NCBI GenBank assembly: GCA_030643455.1
Contig: DAOWLV010000267.1
Coordinates: forward strand, 1 to 5,115
Length of the DNA stretch: 5,115 nt
DNA from: Candidatus Krumholzibacteriia bacterium
GTDB lineage: Bacteria; Krumholzibacteriota; Krumholzibacteriia; LZORAL124-64-63
Direction of reading: 5' to 3'
In this document: positions 1-5,115 of the stretch, piece after piece
Position numbering within the stretch: the first letter of the stretch is position 1
Layout: each line of letters starts with the position of its first letter
Position numbers and translations under genes: made by a program
Notes under the pieces: generated by a model
What the model was told of the DNA's origin: nothing
The model's input: only the letters and a program-made list of their open reading frames with translations
Database searches by the model: none

Positions 1-1426
1 GCTCCTTCTGCAGCGAGCGGATCCTGTCGATGGCTTCCTTTTCCTGCTCCCAGTGGGCTTTCAGCTGGTCCCACTGGTCGCGCAGCTCGGTGATCCGGCG
101 GTCGATCAGCTCGCGCCGAGCCACCGCCGACTTGTCGGTTTCCTTTTCCAGGGCCAGGCGTTCCATCTCGAGCTGGTTCAGGCGCCGCTGCAGATCGTCG
201 ACCTCCGCGGGCACCGAATCGATCTCCATGCGCAGGCGGCTGGCGGCCTCGTCCATCAGGTCGATGGCCTTGTCCGGCAGCATGCGGTCGGCGATGTAAC
301 GCTGGCTCAGCTTCACCGCCGCGACCAGCGCCCCGTCGGTGATGCGGATGCCGTGGTGCACCTCGTATCTCTCCTTCAGGCCGCGCATGATGGCCACCGC
401 CTGCTCCCAGGTGGGCTCTTCGACCAGCACCGGCTGGAAACGCCTTTCGAGGGCGGGATCCTTTTCGATGTGCTGGCGGTATTCGTCGATGGTCGTCGCG
501 CCGACACAGTGCAGTTCACCTCGAGCCAGAGCCGGCTTGAGGATGTTGGAGGCGTCCATCGCACCGCTCGTCGCGCCGGCGCCGACCAGGGTGTGCATCT
601 CATCGATGAACAGAAGCACCTGGCCGTCCTGCTCGGTGACTTCCTTGATGACTTTCTTCAAACGATCCTCGAATTCACCGCGATATTTGGTACCGGCAAT
701 CAGGGCACCCATGTCCAGGGCGAGCAGACGCTTGCCCTTCAATCCCTCGGGCACATCCCCTTCGACCAGGCGGCGGGCCAGACCTTCGGCCACGGCGGTC
801 TTGCCCACGCCGGGGGAACCGATGAGCACGGGATTGTTCTTGGTGCGGCGGCTGAGAATTTGAATCACGCGGCGGATCTCTTCGTCGCGACCGATGATGG
901 GATCGATCTTCCCCGCGCGCGCGGCGGCGCACAGGTCGCTGGCGTACTTGTCCAGGGCCGAGTCCTGGCTGTCGCCCAGACCGGATTCGTCATCGCCGTC
1001 GTAGGCGGCATCGGCGCCGCTCATCTCGAGGGCCTTGGCGACCTTGTCGGCGGTCACGTCAAAGGTTTTCAGCACGCTGCCCGCGCGCCCGCCGTCTTCG
1101 GCCAAAGCCAGCAGAAGTTCGCGCGTGCCGACCATGCCGCCACCGCTTTTCTGGCCGGCCTCCAGGAACAGTTTCTGCAGCTCACGGCTGGCATTGGGCA
1201 GTTCCTTCTGCTCGATGGTCGGCAGGCTCGACAATTCACCCTCGACCGTCTGCGCGATCAGCACCGGATCCAGCTCCAGGCTTCTCAGCGTATTGGTGGC
1301 CAGGCCGGTCTCATTCAGCAGCGCCCACAGCAGGTGCAGGGGCTCGAGTTCGGCATGTCCCATTTCGTAGGCCCTGGCCTGCGCTTTCTGCAGGATTTCC
1401 ATGGCGTTGACGGTCCAGTTTTTCAT
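1..1426 (-). CDS. clpB: ATP-dependent protein disaggregase ClpB, N-terminal part (3' end outside window)
   Basis: ClpB is the cytosolic Hsp100 AAA+ chaperone that works with DnaK to pull proteins out of aggregates. About 475 codons are visible and no stop is reached at the left edge. Residues 1 to about 145 match the Clp N-terminal domain. AAA-1 follows, with Walker A GSPGVGKT (203-210, K209), pore-loop Y248 in GTKYRGEFEDR, Walker B FIDE (D275, E276), sensor-1 threonine T312 in GATTIDEYR, and arginine fingers R328/R329 in ERRFQPV. From about 405 to the edge the charged heptad-like sequence is the start of the coiled-coil M domain, which separates ClpB from ClpA and ClpX. All landmarks lie three residues before their E. 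coli ClpB equivalents, so the length is normal. The second Walker A residue is Ser rather than the usual Glu (GEPGVGKT). The start at 1426 is fixed by an ideal SD and the MKNWT N-terminus. AAA-2 is not visible but presumably lies beyond the edge. Confidence 0.97.
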   Translation of the reverse strand, partial: MKNWTVNAMEILQKAQARAYEMGHAELEPLHLLWALLNETGLATNTLRSLELDPVLIAQTVEGELSSLPTIEQKELPNASRELQKLFLEAGQKSGGGMVGTRELLLALAEDGGRAGSVLKTFDVTADKVAKALEMSGADAAYDGDDESGLGDSQDSALDKYASDLCAAARAGKIDPIIGRDEEIRRVIQILSRRTKNNPVLIGSPGVGKTAVAEGLARRLVEGDVPEGLKGKRLLALDMGALIAGTKYRGEFEDRLKKVIKEVTEQDGQVLLFIDEMHTLVGAGATSGAMDASNILKPALARGELHCVGATTIDEYRQHIEKDPALERRFQPVLVEEPTWEQAVAIMRGLKERYEVHHGIRITDGALVAAVKLSQRYIADRMLPDKAIDLMDEAASRLRMEIDSVPAEVDDLQRRLNQLEMERLALEKETDKSAVARRELIDRRITELRDQWDQLKAHWEQEKEAIDRIRSLQKE

Positions 1427-1429
1427 GAT

Positions 1430-1438
1430 TTCCTCCTC
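1430..1438 (-). promoter_or_regulatory. Strong Shine-Dalgarno site of clpB
   Basis: The minus strand reads GAGGAGGAAATC directly before the clpB ATG, with GGAGG five bases from the start codon. This is a near-perfect ribosome binding site and decides the start at 1426. The same bases have a perfect 7-nt complement upstream in the leader. Confidence 0.9.
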
Positions 1439-1449
1439 TATCGGGGCTG

Positions 1450-1480
1450 GGTCAGGGCCCCCCGGGGGGCCTTATTGACC
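1450..1480 (-). repeat. GC-rich hairpin in the clpB leader, with a 16-bp perfect palindrome
   Basis: The palindrome GGCCCCCCGGGGGGCC (1456-1471) is flanked by a further complementary pair, GGTCA/TGACC (1476-1480 with 1450-1454). In RNA it would form a very stable stem. No T-run follows on either strand, so it is not a typical intrinsic terminator. It sits 12 nt before the SD region, so it may organise the leader structure or act as an operator-like dyad. Its role is unknown. Confidence 0.7.
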
Positions 1481-1587
1481 TCTGGATTCTTATTTTCGGA
1501 GGAAGGATTGCATTTGGTGTGCCAAAAGTTGTTGATTGGCATAAATCATTAAAACCAAAGATGTTACCCATTATTTATCGCGCTGAT

Positions 1588-1614
1588 ACATGGAAATAAT
1601 GACCCTGAGTCAAG
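1588..1614 (-). promoter_or_regulatory. Sigma32 (RpoH)-type heat-shock promoter for clpB
   Basis: The minus strand has CTTGAC (1614-1609), 13 bases, then TTCCATGT (1595-1588). The known RpoH consensus is CTTGAA, 13-14 bases, CCCCATNT. The match is 5 of 6 in the -35 box, and the CCAT-N-T core of the -10 box is intact. A start near 1580 would give a leader of about 155 nt. No equally good sigma70 -10 box lies at the right distance. The position just after a terminator and upstream of clpB fits well. Assigning it to RpoH assumes the host has that sigma factor. Confidence 0.65.
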
Positions 1615-1620
1615 TCCGGT

Positions 1621-1650
1621 CTTAAAAAGTGTCATGCCATTATGGCATGT
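1621..1650 (-). terminator. Intrinsic terminator of the second lipoprotein gene
   Basis: On the minus strand CATGCCA (1649-1643), a 3-nt loop and TGGCATG (1639-1633) form a 7-bp perfect stem. It starts 18 bp after the stop of the gene at 1668 and is followed by ACACTTTTTAAG. The T-run is short (five T) and begins four bases after the stem, so efficiency may be moderate. It separates the lipoprotein gene from clpB, whose promoter begins a few bases further on. Confidence 0.6.
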
Positions 1651-1667
1651 TATTCGTGTTTGGCAGA

Positions 1668-2513
1668 TCAATTCAGTGAGAAGTTTATTTCAATGCTCAC
1701 TTTGGTTTCAGTGACAATCGGGGTGAACAATTCACCCTCATAACTGTGGCTCGTGATCCTCTGGCCAACGGTTGCGTTGATCCCCAGAGAAAATTTCCCC
1801 GACCGCAGCAGGGTTGCCCCCATTCCCAAATATGGTATGCCAGTTCCAACAACGTCACTGGAACCCGATTGGGACCAGAAAAGCCATCCGTACCGTGCTC
1901 CAAAAATCCAGTACACCTTGATCGGGTAGTGTTCGGGGGTCATGAAGAAGTGCCACCCCATCTCTAAACCAGCTTCGGACACTTGGTCCAGCCCGTCCTG
2001 TAATTCACGGCCCCTGGCCGCCCGACCTTTCCCATAGTAGAGCCCTATGTATTGCTGTAAATTATCATCATCATCATGGAAAGATACCATGAGGTTAAAG
2101 CTTGAAAACCCCGGGGGTGTATCTCCAGCAAATTGCGACCGCGAGTACCAGAAGGACAAATAATCCCAGAAATTAAAAATGGTGACCGGCGTGTCATCGT
2201 AGAAATACGGTCCTTCGTACTCCTGCGGCCAAACGATTGCCGTGTCGGGTTCATCGACATTCGGGCCCATCTTCATCTGAGGTTCGAACCACCATTCTTC
2301 AAGCGGGTCGGATTCAACCTCGTTGGTAACCTTCCAGATTCTCGCTTCCACCTGTTCCCCGGCGATCTCTTCAAATCCTTCGGCAGCCTCCTCATCCTCC
2401 CCCTCGGTCTGACTGGCCTGACCTCCACTGCCAGAGGCGCATCCCGACATTGCAGCCAAGACGGCCAAGCAAAGAATCAGCGCCTGGAACCTGTTTTCGG
2501 GTTGGTATATCAT
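1668..2513 (-). CDS. Predicted lipoprotein with C-terminal outer-membrane barrel-like domain, copy B (281 aa)
   Basis: I do not recognise a named family. Residues 1-25 are a lipoprotein signal peptide (R8, a hydrophobic stretch 11-22, lipobox MSGC) with the lipidated Cys at 25. The residue after it is Ala, so outer-membrane sorting is likely. Residues 26-57 are a Gly/Glu/Asp-rich linker, and 58-120 are rich in W, F and Y and have no counterpart in copy A. From WYSRSQFAGDT (122-132) to the end it is clearly paralogous to the gene at 4082: IGLYYGKG (156-163), TPEH (192-195), PYLGMG (227-232), LGINATVGQRI (243-253). Alternating polar/apolar strands with PYLGxG are typical of small outer-membrane barrels, but the C-terminus ends in Asn, not the usual aromatic. 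An HDDDD acidic cluster lies at 146-150. The start gives a normal signal peptide with Cys25 exactly as in copy A; GGGGG five bases upstream is only a weak SD. A terminator follows. The gene is real; its function is unknown. Confidence 0.85.
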   Translation of the reverse strand: MIYQPENRFQALILCLAVLAAMSGCASGSGGQASQTEGEDEEAAEGFEEIAGEQVEARIWKVTNEVESDPLEEWWFEPQMKMGPNVDEPDTAIVWPQEYEGPYFYDDTPVTIFNFWDYLSFWYSRSQFAGDTPPGFSSFNLMVSFHDDDDNLQQYIGLYYGKGRAARGRELQDGLDQVSEAGLEMGWHFFMTPEHYPIKVYWIFGARYGWLFWSQSGSSDVVGTGIPYLGMGATLLRSGKFSLGINATVGQRITSHSYEGELFTPIVTETKVSIEINFSLN

Positions 2514-2557
2514 TCCATCCCCCTTGACCGGCGTCCTCCCGTGTCGGGATAACGTGC

Positions 2558-2680
2558 TTTCACGAATAACGAGAGCTGATGGCCATAAATCGCAATAACA
2601 GGGCCAGATTGCCCAGGAATTTGTTGTTTCCTATATAGATTAAAACAAACAAGATATGGCGATCGAGCTGATTCGTGAAA
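2558..2680. repeat. Widely spaced inverted repeat upstream of lipoprotein copy B
   Basis: TTTCACGAAT at 2558-2567 is perfectly inverted as ATTCGTGAAA at 2671-2680. The symmetry continues imperfectly inward: AGCT at 2574 and 2666, GCCATA (2582-2587) against TATGGC (2655-2660), and TTTGTT near 2630 against AACAAA near 2645. This could be a long cruciform or hairpin, a paired operator, or a remnant of a small palindromic repeat element. No target-site duplication or transposase is visible. Confidence 0.5.
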
Positions 2681-2709
2681 CGCCGGGTTTCCAGGAATCC
2701 ACCAGGACC

Positions 2710-2727
2710 TGGCACAGGCCTGTGCCA
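2710..2727. repeat. 18-bp perfect palindrome after the iron-sulfur gene
   Basis: TGGCACAGGCCTGTGCCA is fully self-complementary and begins 24 bp beyond the stop codon at 2752. As RNA it gives a 7-bp stem with a GGCC loop. No T-run follows on either strand (minus strand continues GGTCCTGG), so it is not a standard intrinsic terminator. It could protect an mRNA 3' end, weaken read-through, or be a protein-binding dyad. Confidence 0.5.
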
Positions 2728-2751
2728 CAGATAATACACCCCCCAACGCCC

Positions 2752-4062
2752 TCACTTGCCTTTGGTCAAAGCCACCAGGTACCGCGACCTCATCTGCTCA
2801 CTGGCCATCGCCCGTTTGACCGGGGGCAATTTCAAGACAGCCCCGAGCAGGGCGGCCAGGGCCCGGTGACTGGCCATGACCTGGTTGTCGAAGATCAGGT
2901 TCTGCAGTTTCCCGCGCTCCACTGCCATCAGGACAACACGATGGGCCCCGTTGACCGGCGTGATGACTCGAGCGGCCCGCGGCGACATCTTGATACTTTC
3001 CTTCGAACAGGCCCGGACGCACACTCCGCAGCCCAGGCAAACATCAACATCCAGTTTGGCGGCTTTCTTCTTGGGATGGCCCGGATCGTTAGTCGATACC
3101 AGGGAAAGTGCCTCGACAGGACAGGCCTCCACGCACTTGCCGCAACCCGTGCAGTTGGTGACGTCAACCTCGGCGAGGTAGTTGCTGGTATGGATGGGAT
3201 GCAGGTGGGCGAAGCGCCGGGCCGCGGTCAGCGCCTCGCAGCAGCAACCGCAGCAATTGCAGATGAAACTCACCTTCTCCTGGACATTTTCCCCGAACTG
3301 GACCAAGCCGTGTTCATAGGCTTCATCCAGCAGGTCCAGGCATTCGGCGGTTTCGATTTCACGGGCGTAACCATGTTTGATCAGCGATTCCGCCGTCCCG
3401 CTGAAGGTCATGCATATGTCCATGGGCGCGTCACAGACCCGGCCCAGGTGCTGCATCTTGTGCCGGCAGTAACACATCCCCACGCCGATGTGGCCGGCGG
3501 TGCGAATGATCTCCGTGGCCCGCTCGAAATCCAGGACATGGGCCGCCTGATCACTGCTGAGTACCGGTTCCTGGACAAATATCTGGCCGAGTTGCGTCTC
3601 GCCTTCGGTGAAGAGGGCCTTGACGAAATCTTCCTCAACGTTGAGATACTGGTGGAACAGCTCACTCAGGGTCTTCTGGTCCAGATCGCCGCGTGTTCGC
3701 ATGAGGGAAAACTCGAAAAAGCCGGCCATCGGCGGGGGCAGGGTGTACACCATCCGGCCCCTGCGTTCGACGTCAACCAGCAGGGCGCGTCCAGCCATTT
3801 CTTCCAGGATGGCCTGGGCCCGATTCGTGGGAAGTTTCCAGACCTTGGCCGCTTTTTCCACCGTGAAGGGCTTGATGGGCAGGAGGGACAGAAGGGAGGC
3901 TTCACGCTCGTTCATCAGCATGGCCAGGATACGGTTGAGCAGCCTGGACGGGGGCGCTCCCTGTGGAGCCCGGTTCAGGCGCTCGACAAGATTGTCGTAG
4001 CCGGATTTTGCCGTGCGATGGGCCAAGTTTCTCTCCCGTTTGGTACGGCCATTATCCCTCAT
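2752..4062 (-). CDS. Winged-helix / cysteine-rich / 2x[4Fe-4S] ferredoxin-domain protein (436 aa)
   Basis: This is a conserved cytosolic iron-sulfur protein of a family usually annotated only as a 4Fe-4S binding protein; no gene name is known to me. After a short basic N-terminus, residues about 50-110 form a winged-helix-like region that ends in PPPMAGFFEF. The centre has an unusual cysteine set: CYCRH (C197, C199), C210, C217, and CNCCGCCC (C268, 270, 271, 273-275). Two ferredoxin motifs follow, C304/307/310/C314-P and C342/345/348/C352-S, so the second lacks the usual Pro. Residues 360-436 are a conserved tail with HRVVLMAVERGK and SRYLVALTK. There is no signal peptide. The coding sequence begins 19 bp after lipoprotein A, so the two are probably one operon. 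No SD precedes the ATG (CCCCTCCCGT). A TTG at codon 13 (4026-4024), behind GGGAG with 6-nt spacing, is a possible alternative start. Redox sensing or electron transfer is plausible but unproven. Confidence 0.93.
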   Translation of the reverse strand: MRDNGRTKRERNLAHRTAKSGYDNLVERLNRAPQGAPPSRLLNRILAMLMNEREASLLSLLPIKPFTVEKAAKVWKLPTNRAQAILEEMAGRALLVDVERRGRMVYTLPPPMAGFFEFSLMRTRGDLDQKTLSELFHQYLNVEEDFVKALFTEGETQLGQIFVQEPVLSSDQAAHVLDFERATEIIRTAGHIGVGMCYCRHKMQHLGRVCDAPMDICMTFSGTAESLIKHGYAREIETAECLDLLDEAYEHGLVQFGENVQEKVSFICNCCGCCCEALTAARRFAHLHPIHTSNYLAEVDVTNCTGCGKCVEACPVEALSLVSTNDPGHPKKKAAKLDVDVCLGCGVCVRACSKESIKMSPRAARVITPVNGAHRVVLMAVERGKLQNLIFDNQVMASHRALAALLGAVLKLPPVKRAMASEQMRSRYLVALTKGK

Positions 4063-4071
4063 ACGGGAGGG

Positions 4072-4081
4072 GTGGCGCCAC
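4072..4081. repeat. 10-bp palindrome in the 19-bp gap between lipoprotein A and the iron-sulfur gene
   Basis: GTGGCGCCAC directly follows the TGA stop of the lipoprotein gene. The rest of the gap, CCCTCCCGT, is C-rich and contains no Shine-Dalgarno. The arrangement suggests that translation of the second gene depends on coupling to the first, or that its true start lies inside the predicted frame. Confidence 0.4.
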
Positions 4082-5110
4082 TCAAAAGAAGATGCTGGCT
4101 TCGAAGTTCAGTTTGTATTCGGCGATATTCTGGAACACATCGTTATCGAAATCCTCGAATGTTTTGTTGCCGCTAATCCTGCCCCCCACCGTGAAATTGA
4201 TTCCGAGGTGGACCGATTTCGTCTGCACCAGTGAAGTTCCGATGCCCAGGTAGGGCACCAACAACGCCACGCCGTCGTTGGATAACTGTTCAAGTCCGCC
4301 GGTCCCATCCGGCACGGTGATGGCATTGGTGTAGGACCAGCTCATGGCCCCGAGGCGAAGACCCGTCAGCACATACACCCCCATCAGGGAATGGTCGGGA
4401 GTCAGATATCCCCTGGCGCCGATGTCGAGTCCCCATTCATTGATCCACCGCAGCGCCTCCTCGAGATTATCCTGGCTGCCTGGATTTCCACGTCCGTAAT
4501 ACAATCCGATGTTGGCCCGGTACCGGGTGCCCCTATACACCGAATACATGAGGGTGACGGTGGAAAAGTTCTTGATCGTATCTCCGGCGAACCAGGATCT
4601 GGAATACCAGGCATTCAGGTTGCTGCGTCTGATGTCCAGACCACTGCCCCCGTCACTGGATTTTCCTCCACTGCCGTCTTCCTCCTCCTCGTAGGGTCCG
4701 AATTCGCTGTAGCTGTTCCAGGCCCGATCCCCCGCCTCGCCGTATTCGGATGGATAGGAGTTCCGATTGTCGTTGCGTTCATCTTTATCATCATCACCGC
4801 CTCCGGTGAAGATGCTCAGGATCAGTCCGATCAGGAAGGGGGTTCCTCCATCGGATTCCTCTTCCTCATAAACCTCATAATTACTGTCATCGTTGTTGTA
4901 TGTGCTGCCATCGCCCTTGGTTCTGGTCCTGCCCTGGTCCCGTCCTTTTTGCTCTTCATCCCCAGCGGCTTCGGCCGTGGCGTCGGACAGCTTGCCCCGG
5001 CTTCCCCGGCTCTGGCGGTTGCTTCCGCCCGTGGCGCAACCGGTCAGTTCCACCAGGATGGCCAGGCTCAGGATCAGTGCCAGGATGCTGAAAATTTTTC
5101 GGTATTTCAT
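4082..5110 (-). CDS. Predicted lipoprotein with C-terminal outer-membrane barrel-like domain, copy A (342 aa)
   Basis: Not a family I can name. The N-terminus is a lipoprotein signal peptide (K2, R4, K5, hydrophobic 6-20, lipobox LTGC, lipidated Cys25). Residues 26-160 are a low-complexity, Gly/Asp/Glu/Ser/Arg-rich linker with near-duplicated pieces (YEEEESDGG and YEEEEDGSGG; NSYPSEYG and NSYSEFG) and an odd hydrophobic stretch, PFLIGLILSIF (91-101), followed by GGGDDDKDE. Residues 160-342 share a domain with the gene at 1668: WYSRSWFAGDT (168-178), IGLYYGRG (201-208), TPDH (237-240), PYLGIG (286-291), LGINFTVGGRI (302-312). Alternating strands and a C-terminal Phe-Phe resemble BamA-assembled outer-membrane barrels, so I infer an outer-membrane location. 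The ATG is five bases from the window edge, so its SD and promoter are mostly outside; the start is supported by the signal peptide and the shared Cys25. It is probably the first visible gene of an operon with the iron-sulfur gene. Confidence 0.85.
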   Translation of the reverse strand: MKYRKIFSILALILSLAILVELTGCATGGSNRQSRGSRGKLSDATAEAAGDEEQKGRDQGRTRTKGDGSTYNNDDSNYEVYEEEESDGGTPFLIGLILSIFTGGGDDDKDERNDNRNSYPSEYGEAGDRAWNSYSEFGPYEEEEDGSGGKSSDGGSGLDIRRSNLNAWYSRSWFAGDTIKNFSTVTLMYSVYRGTRYRANIGLYYGRGNPGSQDNLEEALRWINEWGLDIGARGYLTPDHSLMGVYVLTGLRLGAMSWSYTNAITVPDGTGGLEQLSNDGVALLVPYLGIGTSLVQTKSVHLGINFTVGGRISGNKTFEDFDNDVFQNIAEYKLNFEASIFF

Positions 5111-5115
5111 TTCCA

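Larger units (their letters stand above)
1430..1504 (-). promoter_or_regulatory. Possible SD-sequestering structure in the clpB leader
   Basis: The leader segment TTCCTCC (1504-1498) is a perfect complement of GGAGGAA (1436-1430), which is the core of the clpB Shine-Dalgarno. If paired, the 7-bp helix would hide the whole SD and enclose the GC-rich hairpin at 1450-1480. SD occlusion melted by heat is the known principle of RNA thermometers in heat-shock leaders. Here it is an inference from complementarity only. I see no clear ROSE or FourU signature, and neither thermodynamics nor conservation could be tested. Confidence 0.35.
2514..2751. other. Intergenic region with two dyad elements and no supported gene
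   Basis: This gap separates the iron-sulfur gene from lipoprotein copy B. It is more AT-rich in its middle (about 2620-2655) than the flanking genes. It holds an 18-bp palindrome near the upstream stop codon and a wide inverted repeat. I looked for sigma70 boxes for copy B and found only weak candidates (TTGCGA with CGTTAT at poor spacing, an isolated TATATA), so I call no promoter. An 81-codon open frame spans it but does not look like a protein. Confidence 0.6.

Noticed and set aside
1450..1480. GC-rich hairpin read as an intrinsic terminator before clpB
   Set aside because: No T-run follows it on either strand, and it lies inside the leader just before a strong SD, so a terminator role is unlikely.
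1513..1540. Short inverted repeats TTTGG-tgtg-CCAAA (1513-1526) and GCCAA/TTGGC (1521-1540) in the clpB leader
   Set aside because: Arms are five bases and overlap each other; this is within chance expectation and not a CIRCE element.
53..1552. 499-codon plus-strand open frame
   Set aside because: It is antisense to clpB, whose minus-strand translation matches a known family along its length. The predicted protein is Gln/His/Gly-rich with no recognisable domain, as expected of a GC-rich antisense frame.
2061..2080. Run of ATC triplets resembling a microsatellite
   Set aside because: It simply encodes the in-frame Asp run (HDDDD) of lipoprotein B. It is too short to claim slippage or phase variation.
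2620..2660. AT-rich stretch with TATATA considered as a promoter for lipoprotein B
   Set aside because: No -35 box lies at 16-18 bp; the TTGTTT nearby is only 9 bp away.
2510..2755. 81-codon minus-strand frame that starts GTGA over the stop of the iron-sulfur gene and ends in TGA over the ATG of lipoprotein B
   Set aside because: The double overlap is suggestive of coupling, but the frame crosses the 18-bp palindrome and the inverted repeat, has a GTG start with only a G-run near it, and the sequence has no protein-like pattern. Conservation in a relative would reopen it.
2656..4176. 506-codon plus-strand open frame
   Set aside because: It is antisense to the iron-sulfur gene, which has clear motifs on the minus strand. 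No domain, no SD and shadow-like composition.
1..5115. tRNA, rRNA, CRISPR array, insertion sequence or attachment site
   Set aside because: I saw no regularly spaced direct repeats, cloverleaf, transposase or integrase motifs anywhere in the window.

Overview
All the genes I can support lie on the minus strand, so transcription runs from high to low coordinates. In that order they are a lipoprotein with a predicted outer-membrane barrel domain (5110-4082), a winged-helix/iron-sulfur protein (4062-2752), a second lipoprotein paralogous to the first (2513-1668), and the first two thirds of the N-terminal half of the ClpB disaggregase (1426-1, running off the left edge). The long plus-strand open frames opposite clpB and the iron-sulfur gene are antisense shadows.

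The organism is a GC-rich, Gram-negative bacterium: both lipoproteins have a lipobox, and both end in amphipathic beta strands of the outer-membrane kind. The cysteine-rich protein with two [4Fe-4S] ferredoxin motifs belongs to a family I associate with anaerobes such as Desulfobacterota and FCB-group lineages. The sequence alone does not give the phylum.

Region by region: 4082-5110 and 2752-4062 are 19 bp apart and probably co-transcribed. The 238-bp gap 2514-2751 has no convincing gene; it holds an 18-bp perfect palindrome and a widely spaced inverted repeat. The second lipoprotein ends at 1668 and is followed by a hairpin plus T-run that looks like an intrinsic terminator. Directly after it is a sigma32-type heat-shock promoter for clpB (CTTGAC, 13 nt, TTCCATGT). 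The roughly 155-nt clpB leader contains a very GC-rich hairpin and a perfect 7-nt complement of the clpB Shine-Dalgarno, so SD sequestration (an RNA-thermometer-like arrangement) is possible.

The most unusual part is the lipoprotein / wHTH-ferredoxin / lipoprotein arrangement. The two lipoproteins share a C-terminal domain with several strongly conserved motifs but have unrelated, acidic, low-complexity linkers. I do not recognise this domain as a named family, and its link to the iron-sulfur protein is inferred from position only.
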